The notes beneath the pieces were generated by a model. The model saw only the letters and a program-made list of their open reading frames with translations. It was not told the DNA's origin and did not search any database. Shown piece by piece: positions 26,450 to 34,838 of a stretch of DNA of 64,000 nt. Both the position numbers and the translations under genes were made by a program. Numbering within the stretch: the first letter of the stretch is position 1; each line of letters opens with the position of its first letter. Source of the stretch: Cobetia amphilecti (lineage in GTDB: Bacteria > Pseudomonadota > Gammaproteobacteria > Pseudomonadales > Halomonadaceae); NCBI RefSeq assembly GCF_030010415.1, contig NZ_JASCSA010000003.1, one strand, 5' to 3'.

Positions 26450-27724
26450 CTAGTTGGCGAGGCTGGGCAGGAACAGCGCGATCTGCGGGAACAGCATCAG
26501 CAGCACCGTCGCCAGCAACAGCAGGGCAATGAAGGGCGGCGTCCCCCGAATGACCTCCATGTACGGTTTTCGGAATACCGCCACCGCCGTGAAGATGTCG
26601 CAGCCGAAGGGCGGGGTCGCCGAGCCTATCGCCGCCTGCAGGGTGACCAGGGTGCCGACCAGCACTGGGTCCAGCCCGGCGGCATCGACTGCCGGCGCAA
26701 ACACCGGCGCCAGAATCAGGATCACCACGATGGGGTCCACGAACATGCAGCCGACGAAGTAGGCCGCCGCGATCACCGCCAACAGCGCCAGCGCATGCTC
26801 CGACAGGTAGGGGATGTAGCCGCCGAGGATGGCATCCGGAATCTTGGCGAAGGAGATCATCCACGAGAAGCCCGCGCCCGCCGCCACCAGGATGAACACC
26901 ACCGCGGTGATCAGCCCCGTGGAGAAGGCCACACTGGGCAGGTCCTTCAGGGTCACGCCGCGATAGATCAGCATCTCGAGAATCAGTGCGTAGATCACCG
27001 AGACCGTGGCGGCCTCCGTCGGCGAGAACATGCCCGAGTAGATGCCGCCGATGATGATCACCGGGAAGCCTGCCGGCAGGCTGGCGCGCTTCAAGGCCTT
27101 GAGGCGTGCGGGCCAGTCCGCCTTGGGCTGCGGGGCGATGCCCAGCTTCCACGACTTCCACATGCAGTAGAGCGAGAACAGCACCAGGATCATCAGCCCC
27201 GGGCCGATACCGGCGATGAACAGGTCACCCACCGAGGTACCGGTCGCCACGCCATAGATGATCATGCCGATGGAGGGCGGAATCAGCAGCGCGATATCGG
27301 AGGCATTGATGATCAATGCGATGGTGAACTTGTCACTGTAACCGGCTTCCAGCAGCCGTGGGCGCAGCGGGCGCCCCATCGCCACCACCGTGGCCTGGGT
27401 GGAGCCGGACACCGCGCCGAACAGGGTGCAGCCCAGCGCGGTGGTCACCGGCAGGCCACCGCGCCAGTGACCGACGAAGCGCTCGACCAGGTCCAGCAGA
27501 CGCTGGGCAGTGGAGCCCTTGAGCATGATATCGGCCGCCAGAATGAACATCGGCACCGCCGTCAGCACCACCGGCTGCAGACCGCCGATCATCTGCTGGA
27601 TCACCAGCTCCGGCTTGAGGAAGGGAAAATCGCTGAACAACAAGAAAAAGGTGCCGACACTCAATGGCACCATCATGGGTACCCCAAGCAACAGCAGCCC
27701 CACCATCACGAGCAGAATCCACAT
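26450..27724 (-). CDS. TRAP transporter large permease (DctM type), second system
   Basis: The 424-residue, 12-helix permease subunit of a second TRAP importer. It has the DctM patterns GVPMMVPLSVGTFFL, LFGAVSGSTQATVVAMG, LIPPSIGMIIYGVATGTSVGD, FSPTEAATVSVIYAL and IGSATPPFGCDIFTA. Length and motifs fit the classical C4-dicarboxylate branch (DctM about 425-430) rather than the longer class of the first cluster. It lies downstream of the dctQ gene on the minus strand, while the matching binding-protein gene is divergent on the plus strand. Confidence 0.93.
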   Translation of the reverse strand: MWILLVMVGLLLLGVPMMVPLSVGTFFLLFSDFPFLKPELVIQQMIGGLQPVVLTAVPMFILAADIMLKGSTAQRLLDLVERFVGHWRGGLPVTTALGCTLFGAVSGSTQATVVAMGRPLRPRLLEAGYSDKFTIALIINASDIALLIPPSIGMIIYGVATGTSVGDLFIAGIGPGLMILVLFSLYCMWKSWKLGIAPQPKADWPARLKALKRASLPAGFPVIIIGGIYSGMFSPTEAATVSVIYALILEMLIYRGVTLKDLPSVAFSTGLITAVVFILVAAGAGFSWMISFAKIPDAILGGYIPYLSEHALALLAVIAAAYFVGCMFVDPIVVILILAPVFAPAVDAAGLDPVLVGTLVTLQAAIGSATPPFGCDIFTAVAVFRKPYMEVIRGTPPFIALLLLATVLLMLFPQIALFLPSLAN

Positions 27725-27802
27725 CGCAGCTTCCGTCCCTGGGTCAATGAAGTGTGATCAATCGTCTATCGAGACATCGAGAAGACATTCCAGACGCAGT
27801 GG

Positions 27803-28465
27803 CTAGAGCGCGCCGCTGCCGTCGACTTCCTCGTTCTCGTCCATCTCCGCCGTACGCCATGACAACCAGGCGCCCTGCGCCAGCAGGTTGCGCAGGATCG
27901 CCATCAGGTACTGGAGAGCCCCGAGCGCCAGTCCCAGCGGGACCACGGCATAGAGCGCCGCCAGCGACCAGCGCAGCGACGGCGTGACACGCCCGGACTT
28001 GGCCAGGCTCTGCAGGTAATCCACCGCCAGCCAGGCGAGGTAGGCCAGCAAGGCACAGGTGATGACCTGTCCAGCGATCAGCAGCACCTTGCGCAACCAC
28101 GGCGGCATGAAGTCCAGCAGCGCCGTCACGCGGATATGACGCCCGGCGCGCGCGCCGTAACTGATGCCGAGGAAGGTCAGCCACAGCTGCAGGATCTGCA
28201 TCAGCTCTTCGGTGAACGGCAGGCTGTAGTTGAAGACGTTGCGCCCGATGACGTTGGCGATGCTGGCCGTCGCCATGCCCAGCACGCACAGGGCGATCAA
28301 CCAGCGCTCGACATGCGCCAGGCCCTGGTCACCACGTTCGAACCAGGCGGCCAGACGGCGCAGCGGCGCAGGCAGATGTGCGAGGGGGTCCTGAGCGCCA
28401 TTCGTCTCGGCCGGGGCGGGGCGGGTCTCGTCAGCGGAGGGAGACTTGGAGGGGGGCGAGTTCAT
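27803..28465 (-). CDS. TRAP transporter small membrane subunit (DctQ type), second system
   Basis: The 220-residue subunit starts at ATG 28465 (AGGAAG upstream); a longer frame upstream exists but lacks a ribosome site. A proline-rich cytoplasmic leader of about 45 residues precedes four helices with DctQ patterns: NVIGRNVFNYSLPFTEEL and GARAGRHIRVTALLDFMP. The tail is acidic (TAEMDENEEVDG). It forms a two-gene minus-strand unit with dctM and is divergent from the binding-protein gene. Confidence 0.9.
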   Translation of the reverse strand: MNSPPSKSPSADETRPAPAETNGAQDPLAHLPAPLRRLAAWFERGDQGLAHVERWLIALCVLGMATASIANVIGRNVFNYSLPFTEELMQILQLWLTFLGISYGARAGRHIRVTALLDFMPPWLRKVLLIAGQVITCALLAYLAWLAVDYLQSLAKSGRVTPSLRWSLAALYAVVPLGLALGALQYLMAILRNLLAQGAWLSWRTAEMDENEEVDGSGAL

Positions 28466-28893
28466 GAAGCGGCTTCCTGTTGATGTGGCATCCTGCCAGA
28501 TAGGCTTTCTACCAGACGTCATGAGCGCAGTGGTTTGCGCCAGACAGCCTGCATTTGCCAGTACGATCCATTGAAATTTTCCGCGGCGCCGCCGTGGTTT
28601 TCACTTTGGCTACTCTTGTTCTAGCTTTATTAGCGGCGCTTGAAATCAGTATGCGGCCGACGCGCGCATGTCGGTCTGGCGAGCGACGAGCAGATCCTCA
28701 AGCACCAGAGCTCGAGTACCAGAGCCTCATGCGCACAGGCTCAGCTTATTCATAATAAATTCTAATCATACTATCCAATTTGGTAATTTTTTTATTATAT
28801 TAAGAATGGCAATATTATCTAAATGATGCAAGTTGCACGCCGGGTATGCCCAGAGCCGCCCGACGCTGATGGAAATCACACAAGGAGAACAAG
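28466..28893. promoter_or_regulatory. Divergent control region of the second TRAP system, with an AT-rich core
   Basis: No gene is supported. From about 28741 to 28830 the base composition drops to largely A/T (including a TTTTTTTATTATATTA run at 28788), very unlike the surrounding GC-rich DNA. This is the likely promoter and regulator-binding site for the divergent dctP and dctQM units. Candidate -35 TTGGTA followed 16-17 bases later by AAGAAT is weak. No regulator gene adjoins. Confidence 0.5.
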
Positions 28894-29985
28894 ATGACGA
28901 TGCAATGGAACCCGTCACCCGAGCAGAATCGCGAGACGTCCAGGACTCCTGTTCCCCTTTCTCGTCTCGCCGCGTTCATCAAGGGAGGCGCCCTCGCGTC
29001 CGGCCTGGGCATGGCGGCGCTGGCCTCCGCGGGCGTGCAGGCGGACACCTGGCGTTTCGCGCTGGAGGAAGTATCCGGCAGTGTGCAGGATGCCTACGCC
29101 CAGGAATTCAAGAAGCGCATCGAAGAGGCTTCCGGCGGTGACATCGATGTCGAGATCTACCCCTACGGTGCACTGGGTACCTCCTCGCAGCTCACCGAAC
29201 TGGTGCAGAGCGATGCCATCCAGCTGACCTTTGCCTCACCGGGTCACCTGGCCTCGGTGATTCCGGAGTCGGGCGTCTTCACGCTGCACTTCCTGTTCTC
29301 CGACGACAATGCCGTCAATGAAGAGGTGCTCGGCAACTCCAAGGCCATCGACATGCTGTCCGAGGCCTACACCGAGCAGAACCTCCAGCTGCTGGGCGTG
29401 ATTCCGGAAGGCTGGATGGTGTGGACCGGCAACCGCGACATCAAGACACCCGAGGACATGGAAGGCTTCAAGATCCGCACCATGACCTCGCCGATTCTGG
29501 TCGAGAGCTATCGCGGCTACGGTGCCAACCCGACGCCGATGCCCTATTCCGAGGTCTACTCCGGCCTGCAGCTGGGCCAGATCGACGGCCAGGTGAACCC
29601 GGTATTCGCCATCCAGGAAATGAGCTTCTACGAAGTTCAGGACTACATGATCCAGGCCAAGCAGGCGCAGTTCATCACCACGCTGGTGGCCTCCAGTGAC
29701 TTCTATTCCGGTCTGGATGACGAGCAGCAGCAGATGCTCGACAAGGTCACCAACGAGATGCGTCCGTACATCTTCGAGAAGCAGGAGGAGTACAACGCCG
29801 ACCGTCTGGAGAAGATCAAGGAAGACAGTGACATCGAGATCATCACGCTGACCGATGAGCAGCGCGAAGCCTTCCGCCCCGTCGGCGAGAAGGGCTGGGA
29901 AGTCTACCGTGAGCAATCCGGTGAGCGTGGCAGCAAGATCCTCGACACCCTGCAGGCCGACATCAAGGCTGCCGAAGGCAAGTAA
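28894..29985 (+). CDS. TRAP transporter solute-binding protein (DctP family), second system
   Basis: Periplasmic receptor of 363 residues, start preceded by AAGGAGAACAAG. The leader is long (hydrophobic core about residues 25-48, cleavage near GVQADTW). The mature domain shows DctP family patterns: AYAQEFKKRIEEASGGDIDVEIYP, LTFASPGHLASV, GFKIRTMTSPI (region of the conserved Arg that salt-bridges the substrate carboxylate) and GQVNPVFAIQ. The partner permease genes are divergent. The ligand is probably a carboxylate; its identity is not readable. Strong terminator downstream. Confidence 0.9.
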   Translation: MTMQWNPSPEQNRETSRTPVPLSRLAAFIKGGALASGLGMAALASAGVQADTWRFALEEVSGSVQDAYAQEFKKRIEEASGGDIDVEIYPYGALGTSSQLTELVQSDAIQLTFASPGHLASVIPESGVFTLHFLFSDDNAVNEEVLGNSKAIDMLSEAYTEQNLQLLGVIPEGWMVWTGNRDIKTPEDMEGFKIRTMTSPILVESYRGYGANPTPMPYSEVYSGLQLGQIDGQVNPVFAIQEMSFYEVQDYMIQAKQAQFITTLVASSDFYSGLDDEQQQMLDKVTNEMRPYIFEKQEEYNADRLEKIKEDSDIEIITLTDEQREAFRPVGEKGWEVYREQSGERGSKILDTLQADIKAAEGK

Positions 29986-30044
29986 GCCCAGGCAAGCGCG
30001 TCAGCCCCGCCAGGTAGATAGCAAAGATAGAAAGACGAGCATGA

Positions 30045-30083
30045 AAAAACGCCCCTGCCGGGACTCCCGGCAGGGGCGTTTTT
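30045..30083. terminator. Strong bidirectional terminator after the second TRAP binding-protein gene
   Basis: An 18-bp inverted repeat (30045-30062 and 30066-30083) with a GC-rich core, starting AAAAA and ending TTTTT, can terminate both dctP and the converging chalcone-isomerase-like gene. Confidence 0.95.
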
Positions 30084-30135
30084 CGTGGTGTCTCGATAGA
30101 GGCGAAAGGCGCAAGACGATAGCGATGCCGCGACA

Positions 30136-30199
30136 GATGGGCTAGATGGGCCAGATAGGCTAGAGAGGGGCCAGAGAGGGGCTAGAGGAGCCAGATGGA
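30136..30199. repeat. Degenerate purine-rich tandem repeats
   Basis: About six imperfect copies of a roughly 10-bp unit such as GATGGGCTA / GATGGGCCA / GAGAGGGGCCA. Non-coding, just 3' of the chalcone-isomerase-like gene. Confidence 0.6.
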
Positions 30200-30206
30200 A
30201 CGCGCG

Positions 30207-30884
30207 CTACTGTCCCAGCAGCTGGGTACGGAAATCCTGCTGGGCCGGTTCATCGCCCAGCCAGATCGCGAACAGGCCGTTGGCCAGCGCCAGTGAATCG
30301 CTTTCGAAGATGACATGCCCGTTCAGCACCAGCGACAGCGCGCCTCTGCCGCCACCGGCGGACAGCCATTGCAGCGCATAGCGATCCCCCGGCACGACGT
30401 CCTGATAGCCACGATTGAAGCGCGTCAATTCAGGCTCGATCGCCGCGAAATCCGCCGCTAACAGGTTCTTGCGCACGCCCTTGGTGGTCGCCTTGGCGAA
30501 GTCCTCGGCATCGATGGCATGGAAGTACTCCAGCACCAGGCGACGCGAGACATCCTTGAGCGGCGCCGGGCGCGGACGACGCGCATCCTGATAATAGGCG
30601 CCGACATAGGCGTCCCACAGCAGGTAAGTGAAGAGCCCACTGCCGATCAGCGTCAGCGGCTGGCCGGACTGCGTGGTCACCTGATCCGCGAAGGTCACCC
30701 CCTTGATCTCGACGGCGAGCGCCGCCGGGCTGGTGGTGGCAAGCAGCGCTCCCATCACGCCCGCGGCCAGCCAGCGCGACGCACTCGCCACCGGCAGGCT
30801 GACGACACGCAAGGCGGCGTTCAGATAGCAAACGGCACCACGGACAGCAGACACGGACAAGCGATACAGCGGCGATATAGGCAT
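30207..30884 (-). CDS. Chalcone-isomerase-like domain protein
   Basis: Exported protein of the bacterial chalcone-isomerase-like family, which has the fold but generally not the plant enzyme's activity. The 225-residue product has an N-terminal signal or anchor region ending near ALAVEIKG (about residue 58) and family stretches LIGSGLFTYLLWDAYVGAYY, RRLVLEYFHAIDAEDF, and FESDSLALANGLFAIWLGDEP near the end. The role in proteobacteria is unknown. An earlier signal-peptide start (around residue 40) is possible. It follows thiD at 91 bp but probably belongs to its own unit. Confidence 0.85.
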   Translation of the reverse strand: MPISPLYRLSVSAVRGAVCYLNAALRVVSLPVASASRWLAAGVMGALLATTSPAALAVEIKGVTFADQVTTQSGQPLTLIGSGLFTYLLWDAYVGAYYQDARRPRPAPLKDVSRRLVLEYFHAIDAEDFAKATTKGVRKNLLAADFAAIEPELTRFNRGYQDVVPGDRYALQWLSAGGGRGALSLVLNGHVIFESDSLALANGLFAIWLGDEPAQQDFRTQLLGQ

Positions 30885-30975
30885 GGCATCTACTCGTTGG
30901 CTGGCAGGATCAAGGGGAGCTTGCGGGGTTCATCACTCCTGCAGACTGGGTTTCACAGGCCTGGCTCTCGCTGGC

Positions 30976-31776
30976 TTACCACAGGGCGTGGAAATGATGC
31001 ACCGGACCACGGCCCTTGCCGACGTTGAGCTGATCGGAGGCGCGTAGCGCGCCCAGCAGCCATTCACGCGCCTCGACCACCGCCTGCGGCAACGGCAGAC
31101 CGTTCGCCAGTCGCGCCGTGATGGCGGAAGACATCGAGCAGCCGGTGCCGTGCAGGTTGTCGGTCTCGATACGCGGTGCGCAAAGCCATTGCTCGCCGGC
31201 ATCGCTGACCAGCAGGTCATCGCACGCCTGCCCCTCAAGCGCACCGCCCTTGATCAACACCGCCTTCGCGCCTCTGGCACGCAGCTCGCGGGCGATCTCG
31301 GGCATGTCGGAGCGCCCGATCAGGCGCCGCTCGCCCAGCAGCACCGCGGCCTCATGCAGGTTGGGCGTGATGATGTCGGCCAGCGGCACCAGGTGCTCGG
31401 CCACCGACTGGATGGCAGCATCATTGACCAGCGCATCGCCACTCTTGGCGACCAGCACCGGGTCGAGCACGACCCAGCGCGGGCGACGCTGCTGAAGGCG
31501 GTCGGCAAGCATTTCCACCACCAGCGGATCGGCCACCATGCCGATCTTGGCGGCGCGGATATCGAGATCATCCAGCACGGCGTCCAGCTGTGCGGCGATG
31601 AATTCCCGCGAGACCGCCTCCACGCTGCGCACACCGCAGGTATTCTGCGCCGTCAGCGCCGTGATCACGCTGGCCCCGTAGGCGCCCAGCGCAGAGAATG
31701 TCTTGAGGTCCGCCTGAATGCCGGCTCCCCCGGAGGGGTCTGAGCCCGCTATCGTCAGGACGCACGGAATATGCAT
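30976..31776 (-). CDS. thiD: Hydroxymethylpyrimidine/phosphomethylpyrimidine kinase
   Basis: Phosphorylates HMP and HMP-P for thiamine synthesis. The 266-residue product starts at ATG 31776 (GGGAG upstream) with VLTIAGSDPSGGAGIQADLKTF, the family signature. It has VLDPVLVAKSGDALV, TPNLHEAAVLLG, and the ribokinase-type anion hole and catalytic Asp region DNLHGTGCSMSSAI. Length is usual. No TPP riboswitch was recognised upstream. thiG and thiS lie 12 kb away. Confidence 0.95.
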   Translation of the reverse strand: MHIPCVLTIAGSDPSGGAGIQADLKTFSALGAYGASVITALTAQNTCGVRSVEAVSREFIAAQLDAVLDDLDIRAAKIGMVADPLVVEMLADRLQQRRPRWVVLDPVLVAKSGDALVNDAAIQSVAEHLVPLADIITPNLHEAAVLLGERRLIGRSDMPEIARELRARGAKAVLIKGGALEGQACDDLLVSDAGEQWLCAPRIETDNLHGTGCSMSSAITARLANGLPLPQAVVEAREWLLGALRASDQLNVGKGRGPVHHFHALW

Positions 31777-31886
31777 GCAGGAAGCTCCCGAAATATGGCT
31801 TTGACGTGCCAACAGCATACCCGAGCTGAGGAGGGAAGAAAGCCACCCCCAGCGCCCTGCCACCGTGAAAAACAGAAGAAAGTGAT

Positions 31887-32351
31887 ATGAGTGAAGTGGC
31901 CCTACTGTCATTGCCGGCATTGACCTCGCTCGCCGTGATCTCGCTGGCCAGCGCCACCCTGCTGCCCGGCGGATCGGAGGCGGCCTTCGCGGGGCTGTGG
32001 TGCCAGGGACATGCGCCCTGGGCGCTGTGGGTCGCGGCGACGCTGGGCAACACGCTCGGCAGCCTGATCAACGTCGCCCTGGGGCGTGGCGCCCGTCGTC
32101 TGCGCACACGGCGCTGGTTTCCGGTCTCGCGGCGCGCATTGGCGCGCGGCACCCTGTGGTATCGCCGTTTCGGCGCCTGGAGCCTGCTGCTGAGCTGGGC
32201 CCCGCTGATCGGCGACCCGCTGACGGTGCTGGCAGGCGTCTTCCGGCTGGCGTGGTGGAAAAGCATCGTCCTGATCGTGATCGCCAAGGGCGGACGCTAT
32301 GCCCTGTTGTTGCTGGCAGCCGACCTGTGGCTGACGCCCTGGTGCCAATGA
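31887..32351 (+). CDS. YqaA-family (SNARE-associated/DedA-like) membrane protein
   Basis: The 154-residue inner-membrane protein resembles E. coli YqaA, a short relative of DedA proteins. It has helices at about 10-30 and 45-65, the conserved LPGGSEAAFAGL and AATLGNTLGSLINVALGR, a basic loop, then WYRRFGAWSLLLSWAPLIGDPLTVLAG, the family's re-entrant glycine/proline region. Relatives take part in membrane lipid handling; the role here is unknown. Divergent from thiD. Confidence 0.88.
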   Translation: MSEVALLSLPALTSLAVISLASATLLPGGSEAAFAGLWCQGHAPWALWVAATLGNTLGSLINVALGRGARRLRTRRWFPVSRRALARGTLWYRRFGAWSLLLSWAPLIGDPLTVLAGVFRLAWWKSIVLIVIAKGGRYALLLLAADLWLTPWCQ

Positions 32352-32716
32352 CCGCCGCACGGCTGCTGCCCCTGCTCCTGCTCCTGCTCCTGCTCCTGTT
32401 CCTGACCTCTCCCTCGTCTTTACCCTGCCGCCTCAGTCAATCGCTTGAATGAGATCGCAGACACGCAAGGCAAGGATGCGTGCTATGCTGACAAGCGCCA
32501 TGCTGCACTGCACAATAAAAGCACTTCGATTGCTTTTCACCAGTGTCTCATTGCCTTGATCAGGTGCTTTGCTGCCCTTGATATGCACCTCGTCACCCTT
32601 GCGCCGCCTCCACGAGTCCACGCCTCCCCCATCACATGGCGTCTCGCTCGCGACGGTCCCCCTGACCTCGGGCATTCCCCGGCGGAGTGCTGCACTGCTA
32701 GAGAGGAGAAGGTTTC
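32352..32716. other. Intergenic stretch upstream of the patatin gene, with a hexamer repeat
   Basis: No gene seen. Contains the CTCCTG tandem tract at 32375-32404 and somewhat lower GC from 32450 to 32600, where the patatin promoter should be. Confidence 0.5.
32375..32404. repeat. CTCCTG hexanucleotide tandem tract
   Basis: Four perfect CTCCTG copies (32375-32398) and one TTCCTG variant (32399-32404), non-coding, 24 bp after the yqaA-type gene. A near-identical hexamer tract (TTCCTG) occurs inside the L,D-transpeptidase gene at 59607. Confidence 0.9.
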
Positions 32717-33949
32717 ATGCGTGATACATCCTGCGACTTCTGCGCCGATGCGCTCAATATTCTGGTGCTGCAAGGCGGTGGCGCGCTCGGCGCCTACCAG
32801 ATCGGCATCTTCGAGGCGCTGGCCGAAGCCGGCATCCAGCCCGACTGGGTGGTCGGCACCTCGGTCGGCGCCATCAATGGCGCTCTGATCGCCGGCAATC
32901 CGGAGGGCGAGCGCCTCAAGGCCCTCGAGTCATTCTGGTATGGCATCGCCCAACCCGCTGCCAGCATGGGGCCCGCCTTTCATCCGTGGGAGCGCAGTGT
33001 CGCGCGTACCTCCGCCATGCTGTGGGGCATTCCGGGCTTCTTCCGCCCGCGCCCGCTGTGGACGGTACCGATCTGGCAGAGCTTCTTCGGCGAGCCGCCC
33101 AGCCTCTACGACACCGAGCCGCTGGGCGACACGCTCAACCGGCTGGTGGACTTCGAGCGCCTCGATGCCCGCCACCCGGAGAACGTTCGCCTGTCGGTCG
33201 GGGCGGTGAATATCGGCAGTGGCGCGCTGCGCTACTTCGACTCCTCGCATGAAGCGCTGGACCACCGCCATATTCTGGCCAGCGGCGCCCTGCCACCGGC
33301 CTTCCCGCCGGTGTGGGTCGATGGCGAAGCCTATTGGGATGGTGGCCTGTACTCCAATACGCCCGTCAGCTGGGTGCTGTCGGAGCGTCCGCATGGCGAG
33401 ACGGTGGTCAACTGCTACGTGATCGACCTGTGGAGTGCCGATGGCAAGGTGCCGGAGACCCTGCAGGAAGCGCAGCTGCGCGAGAAGGATATCCAGTATT
33501 CCAGCCGTGCCGGCGAGCACCTCAATCTGCTGGAGGAGAATCAGGCACTGCGCATGGGAATCGAGAATCTCGCCGACCATCTGCCGGAGGAGCTGCGCCA
33601 GTCGCCGAAGATCCAGCGCATCCTCGCCATGACCCAGCAGCCCTCGATCAACGTGGTGCGTCTGCTGGCCTCGGCGCGCCCGGGCGAGACCTCACTGAAG
33701 GATATCGACTTCTCGCGCGCGACCATCGACTCGCGGCGCGACAGTGGCTATCAGGACATGCAGGAAGTGCTGAGCCGCTGCAGCCAGTTTGCGCCGCTGC
33801 CGGAGGATATCGGGGTCATCGTGCGCAACTTCACGCGCAACGCCGAGGGCGAGCTGGTCAGCCTGTCGACGCCTGATGCCAGCCCCGTCGACGATGACCA
33901 GGCGAGCATCACGGCAGAGGACCTGCCCAGTCAGGCGACCGGCAGCTGA
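32717..33949 (+). CDS. Patatin-like phospholipase (DUF3734-containing)
   Basis: Serine hydrolase with the patatin Ser-Asp dyad. The 410-residue product starts with GAGAGGAG upstream. It has the oxyanion loop GGGALGAY (residues 20-27), nucleophile Ser49 in GTSVGA and Asp208 in WDGG. The C-terminal third (about 230-330), with QYSSRAGEHLNL and KIQRILAMTQ-like stretches, matches the DUF3734 extension found in cytoplasmic patatins of proteobacteria. No signal peptide, so it probably acts on inner-membrane or storage lipids in the cytoplasm. Monocistronic. Confidence 0.9.
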   Translation: MRDTSCDFCADALNILVLQGGGALGAYQIGIFEALAEAGIQPDWVVGTSVGAINGALIAGNPEGERLKALESFWYGIAQPAASMGPAFHPWERSVARTSAMLWGIPGFFRPRPLWTVPIWQSFFGEPPSLYDTEPLGDTLNRLVDFERLDARHPENVRLSVGAVNIGSGALRYFDSSHEALDHRHILASGALPPAFPPVWVDGEAYWDGGLYSNTPVSWVLSERPHGETVVNCYVIDLWSADGKVPETLQEAQLREKDIQYSSRAGEHLNLLEENQALRMGIENLADHLPEELRQSPKIQRILAMTQQPSINVVRLLASARPGETSLKDIDFSRATIDSRRDSGYQDMQEVLSRCSQFAPLPEDIGVIVRNFTRNAEGELVSLSTPDASPVDDDQASITAEDLPSQATGS

Positions 33950-33977
33950 GCAGCGCTGACGACGATTCAGCACGATC

Positions 33978-34034
33978 TATCCACACCCCATCGCAGCCGT
34001 CACGCGCTGGCGGCGCACCAGGTGGGTGTGGATA
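33978..34034. repeat. Inverted repeat made of DnaA-box-like sequences
   Basis: TATCCACACC (33978-33987) and GGTGTGGATA (34025-34034) are exact inverted copies. The right arm contains a perfect DnaA box on the minus strand (TGTGGATAA, 34027-34035); the left has CTATCCACA, one mismatch. It lies between convergent genes. Confidence 0.7.
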
Positions 34035-34070
34035 ACCCGGTGTCGGCAAGACGCCATCCGCCGGGTGGCC

Positions 34071-34835
34071 TCACCCGCGAGGCTGCGCGGCCCCCAGCCG
34101 TGAACACTCCTCGCGGGTAAGCTCGCGCCACTCCCCCGGCGCCAGCCCCTCGAGACTCAAGCCCGCCACCGACTCACGGTGCAGCCACACCACGCGATTG
34201 CCCAGGCTGCGCCACAGTCGCTTGACGTGATGATGGCGGCCCTCGTGCAGCGTCAGGCGTACCTGGTCCGCGGTGAGAAACGCAAGCTGTGCCGGCAGTG
34301 TCGGGCGCGGATCATGTTCGAGCAGCACCCCCTGGCGAACCTGTGCGATAGCGCTTTCCTGTTCGGCCTCCGTCAGGGGCCGTTCCAGCCCCATGCGATA
34401 GCGCTTGGCGGGGCCCTCAAGCCCCGCATCGCTGATGCGCGCCGAGACATCGCCGTCGTTGGTCAGCAGCAGGGCACCGGTCGTCGCACGGTCGAGACGC
34501 CCGACATGGTGAATCTCGGCCAGCCAGGCGCTGTCCTCGCCGCGTGCATTCAGCGTGTCACGCAGCACATCGATCACGGTGGGGTGTTCGGGGTCATGAC
34601 AGGCCGTCACGACCCCGGCGGGCTTGTTGAGCAGGATATGACGCGGACACCGCGCGACCTGCAGGCAGACGGTCGCGTCAGGCGCTGACAGGTGGATGTC
34701 ATCGAAGGGGCCGACCTCGTGCAGCGGGTCGCTGATCGTTGCACCGTTGACCCGCACGCGCCCCGCCGCCAGCGCCGAGAGCGCATGACGACGGTTGAGC
34801 TGTGGCTGACGTGTCAGCCAGCGGTCCAGCCGCAT
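34071..34835 (-). CDS. RsuA/RluB-family pseudouridine synthase
   Basis: rRNA pseudouridine synthase. The 254-residue product has an N-terminal S4 RNA-binding domain (MRLDRWLTRQPQLNRRHALSALAAGRVRVNG), then the catalytic domain with LLNKPAGVVTACHD and the active-site motif VGRLDRATTGALLLTNDG, whose Asp is the nucleophile. EGRHHHVKRLWRSLG completes the family pattern. It most resembles RsuA (16S U516), though assignment within RsuA, RluB, RluE and RluF by eye is not certain. Three bases separate its start from the ABC-F stop. Confidence 0.88.
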   Translation of the reverse strand: MRLDRWLTRQPQLNRRHALSALAAGRVRVNGATISDPLHEVGPFDDIHLSAPDATVCLQVARCPRHILLNKPAGVVTACHDPEHPTVIDVLRDTLNARGEDSAWLAEIHHVGRLDRATTGALLLTNDGDVSARISDAGLEGPAKRYRMGLERPLTEAEQESAIAQVRQGVLLEHDPRPTLPAQLAFLTADQVRLTLHEGRHHHVKRLWRSLGNRVVWLHRESVAGLSLEGLAPGEWRELTREECSRLGAAQPRG

Positions 34836-34838
34836 GAC

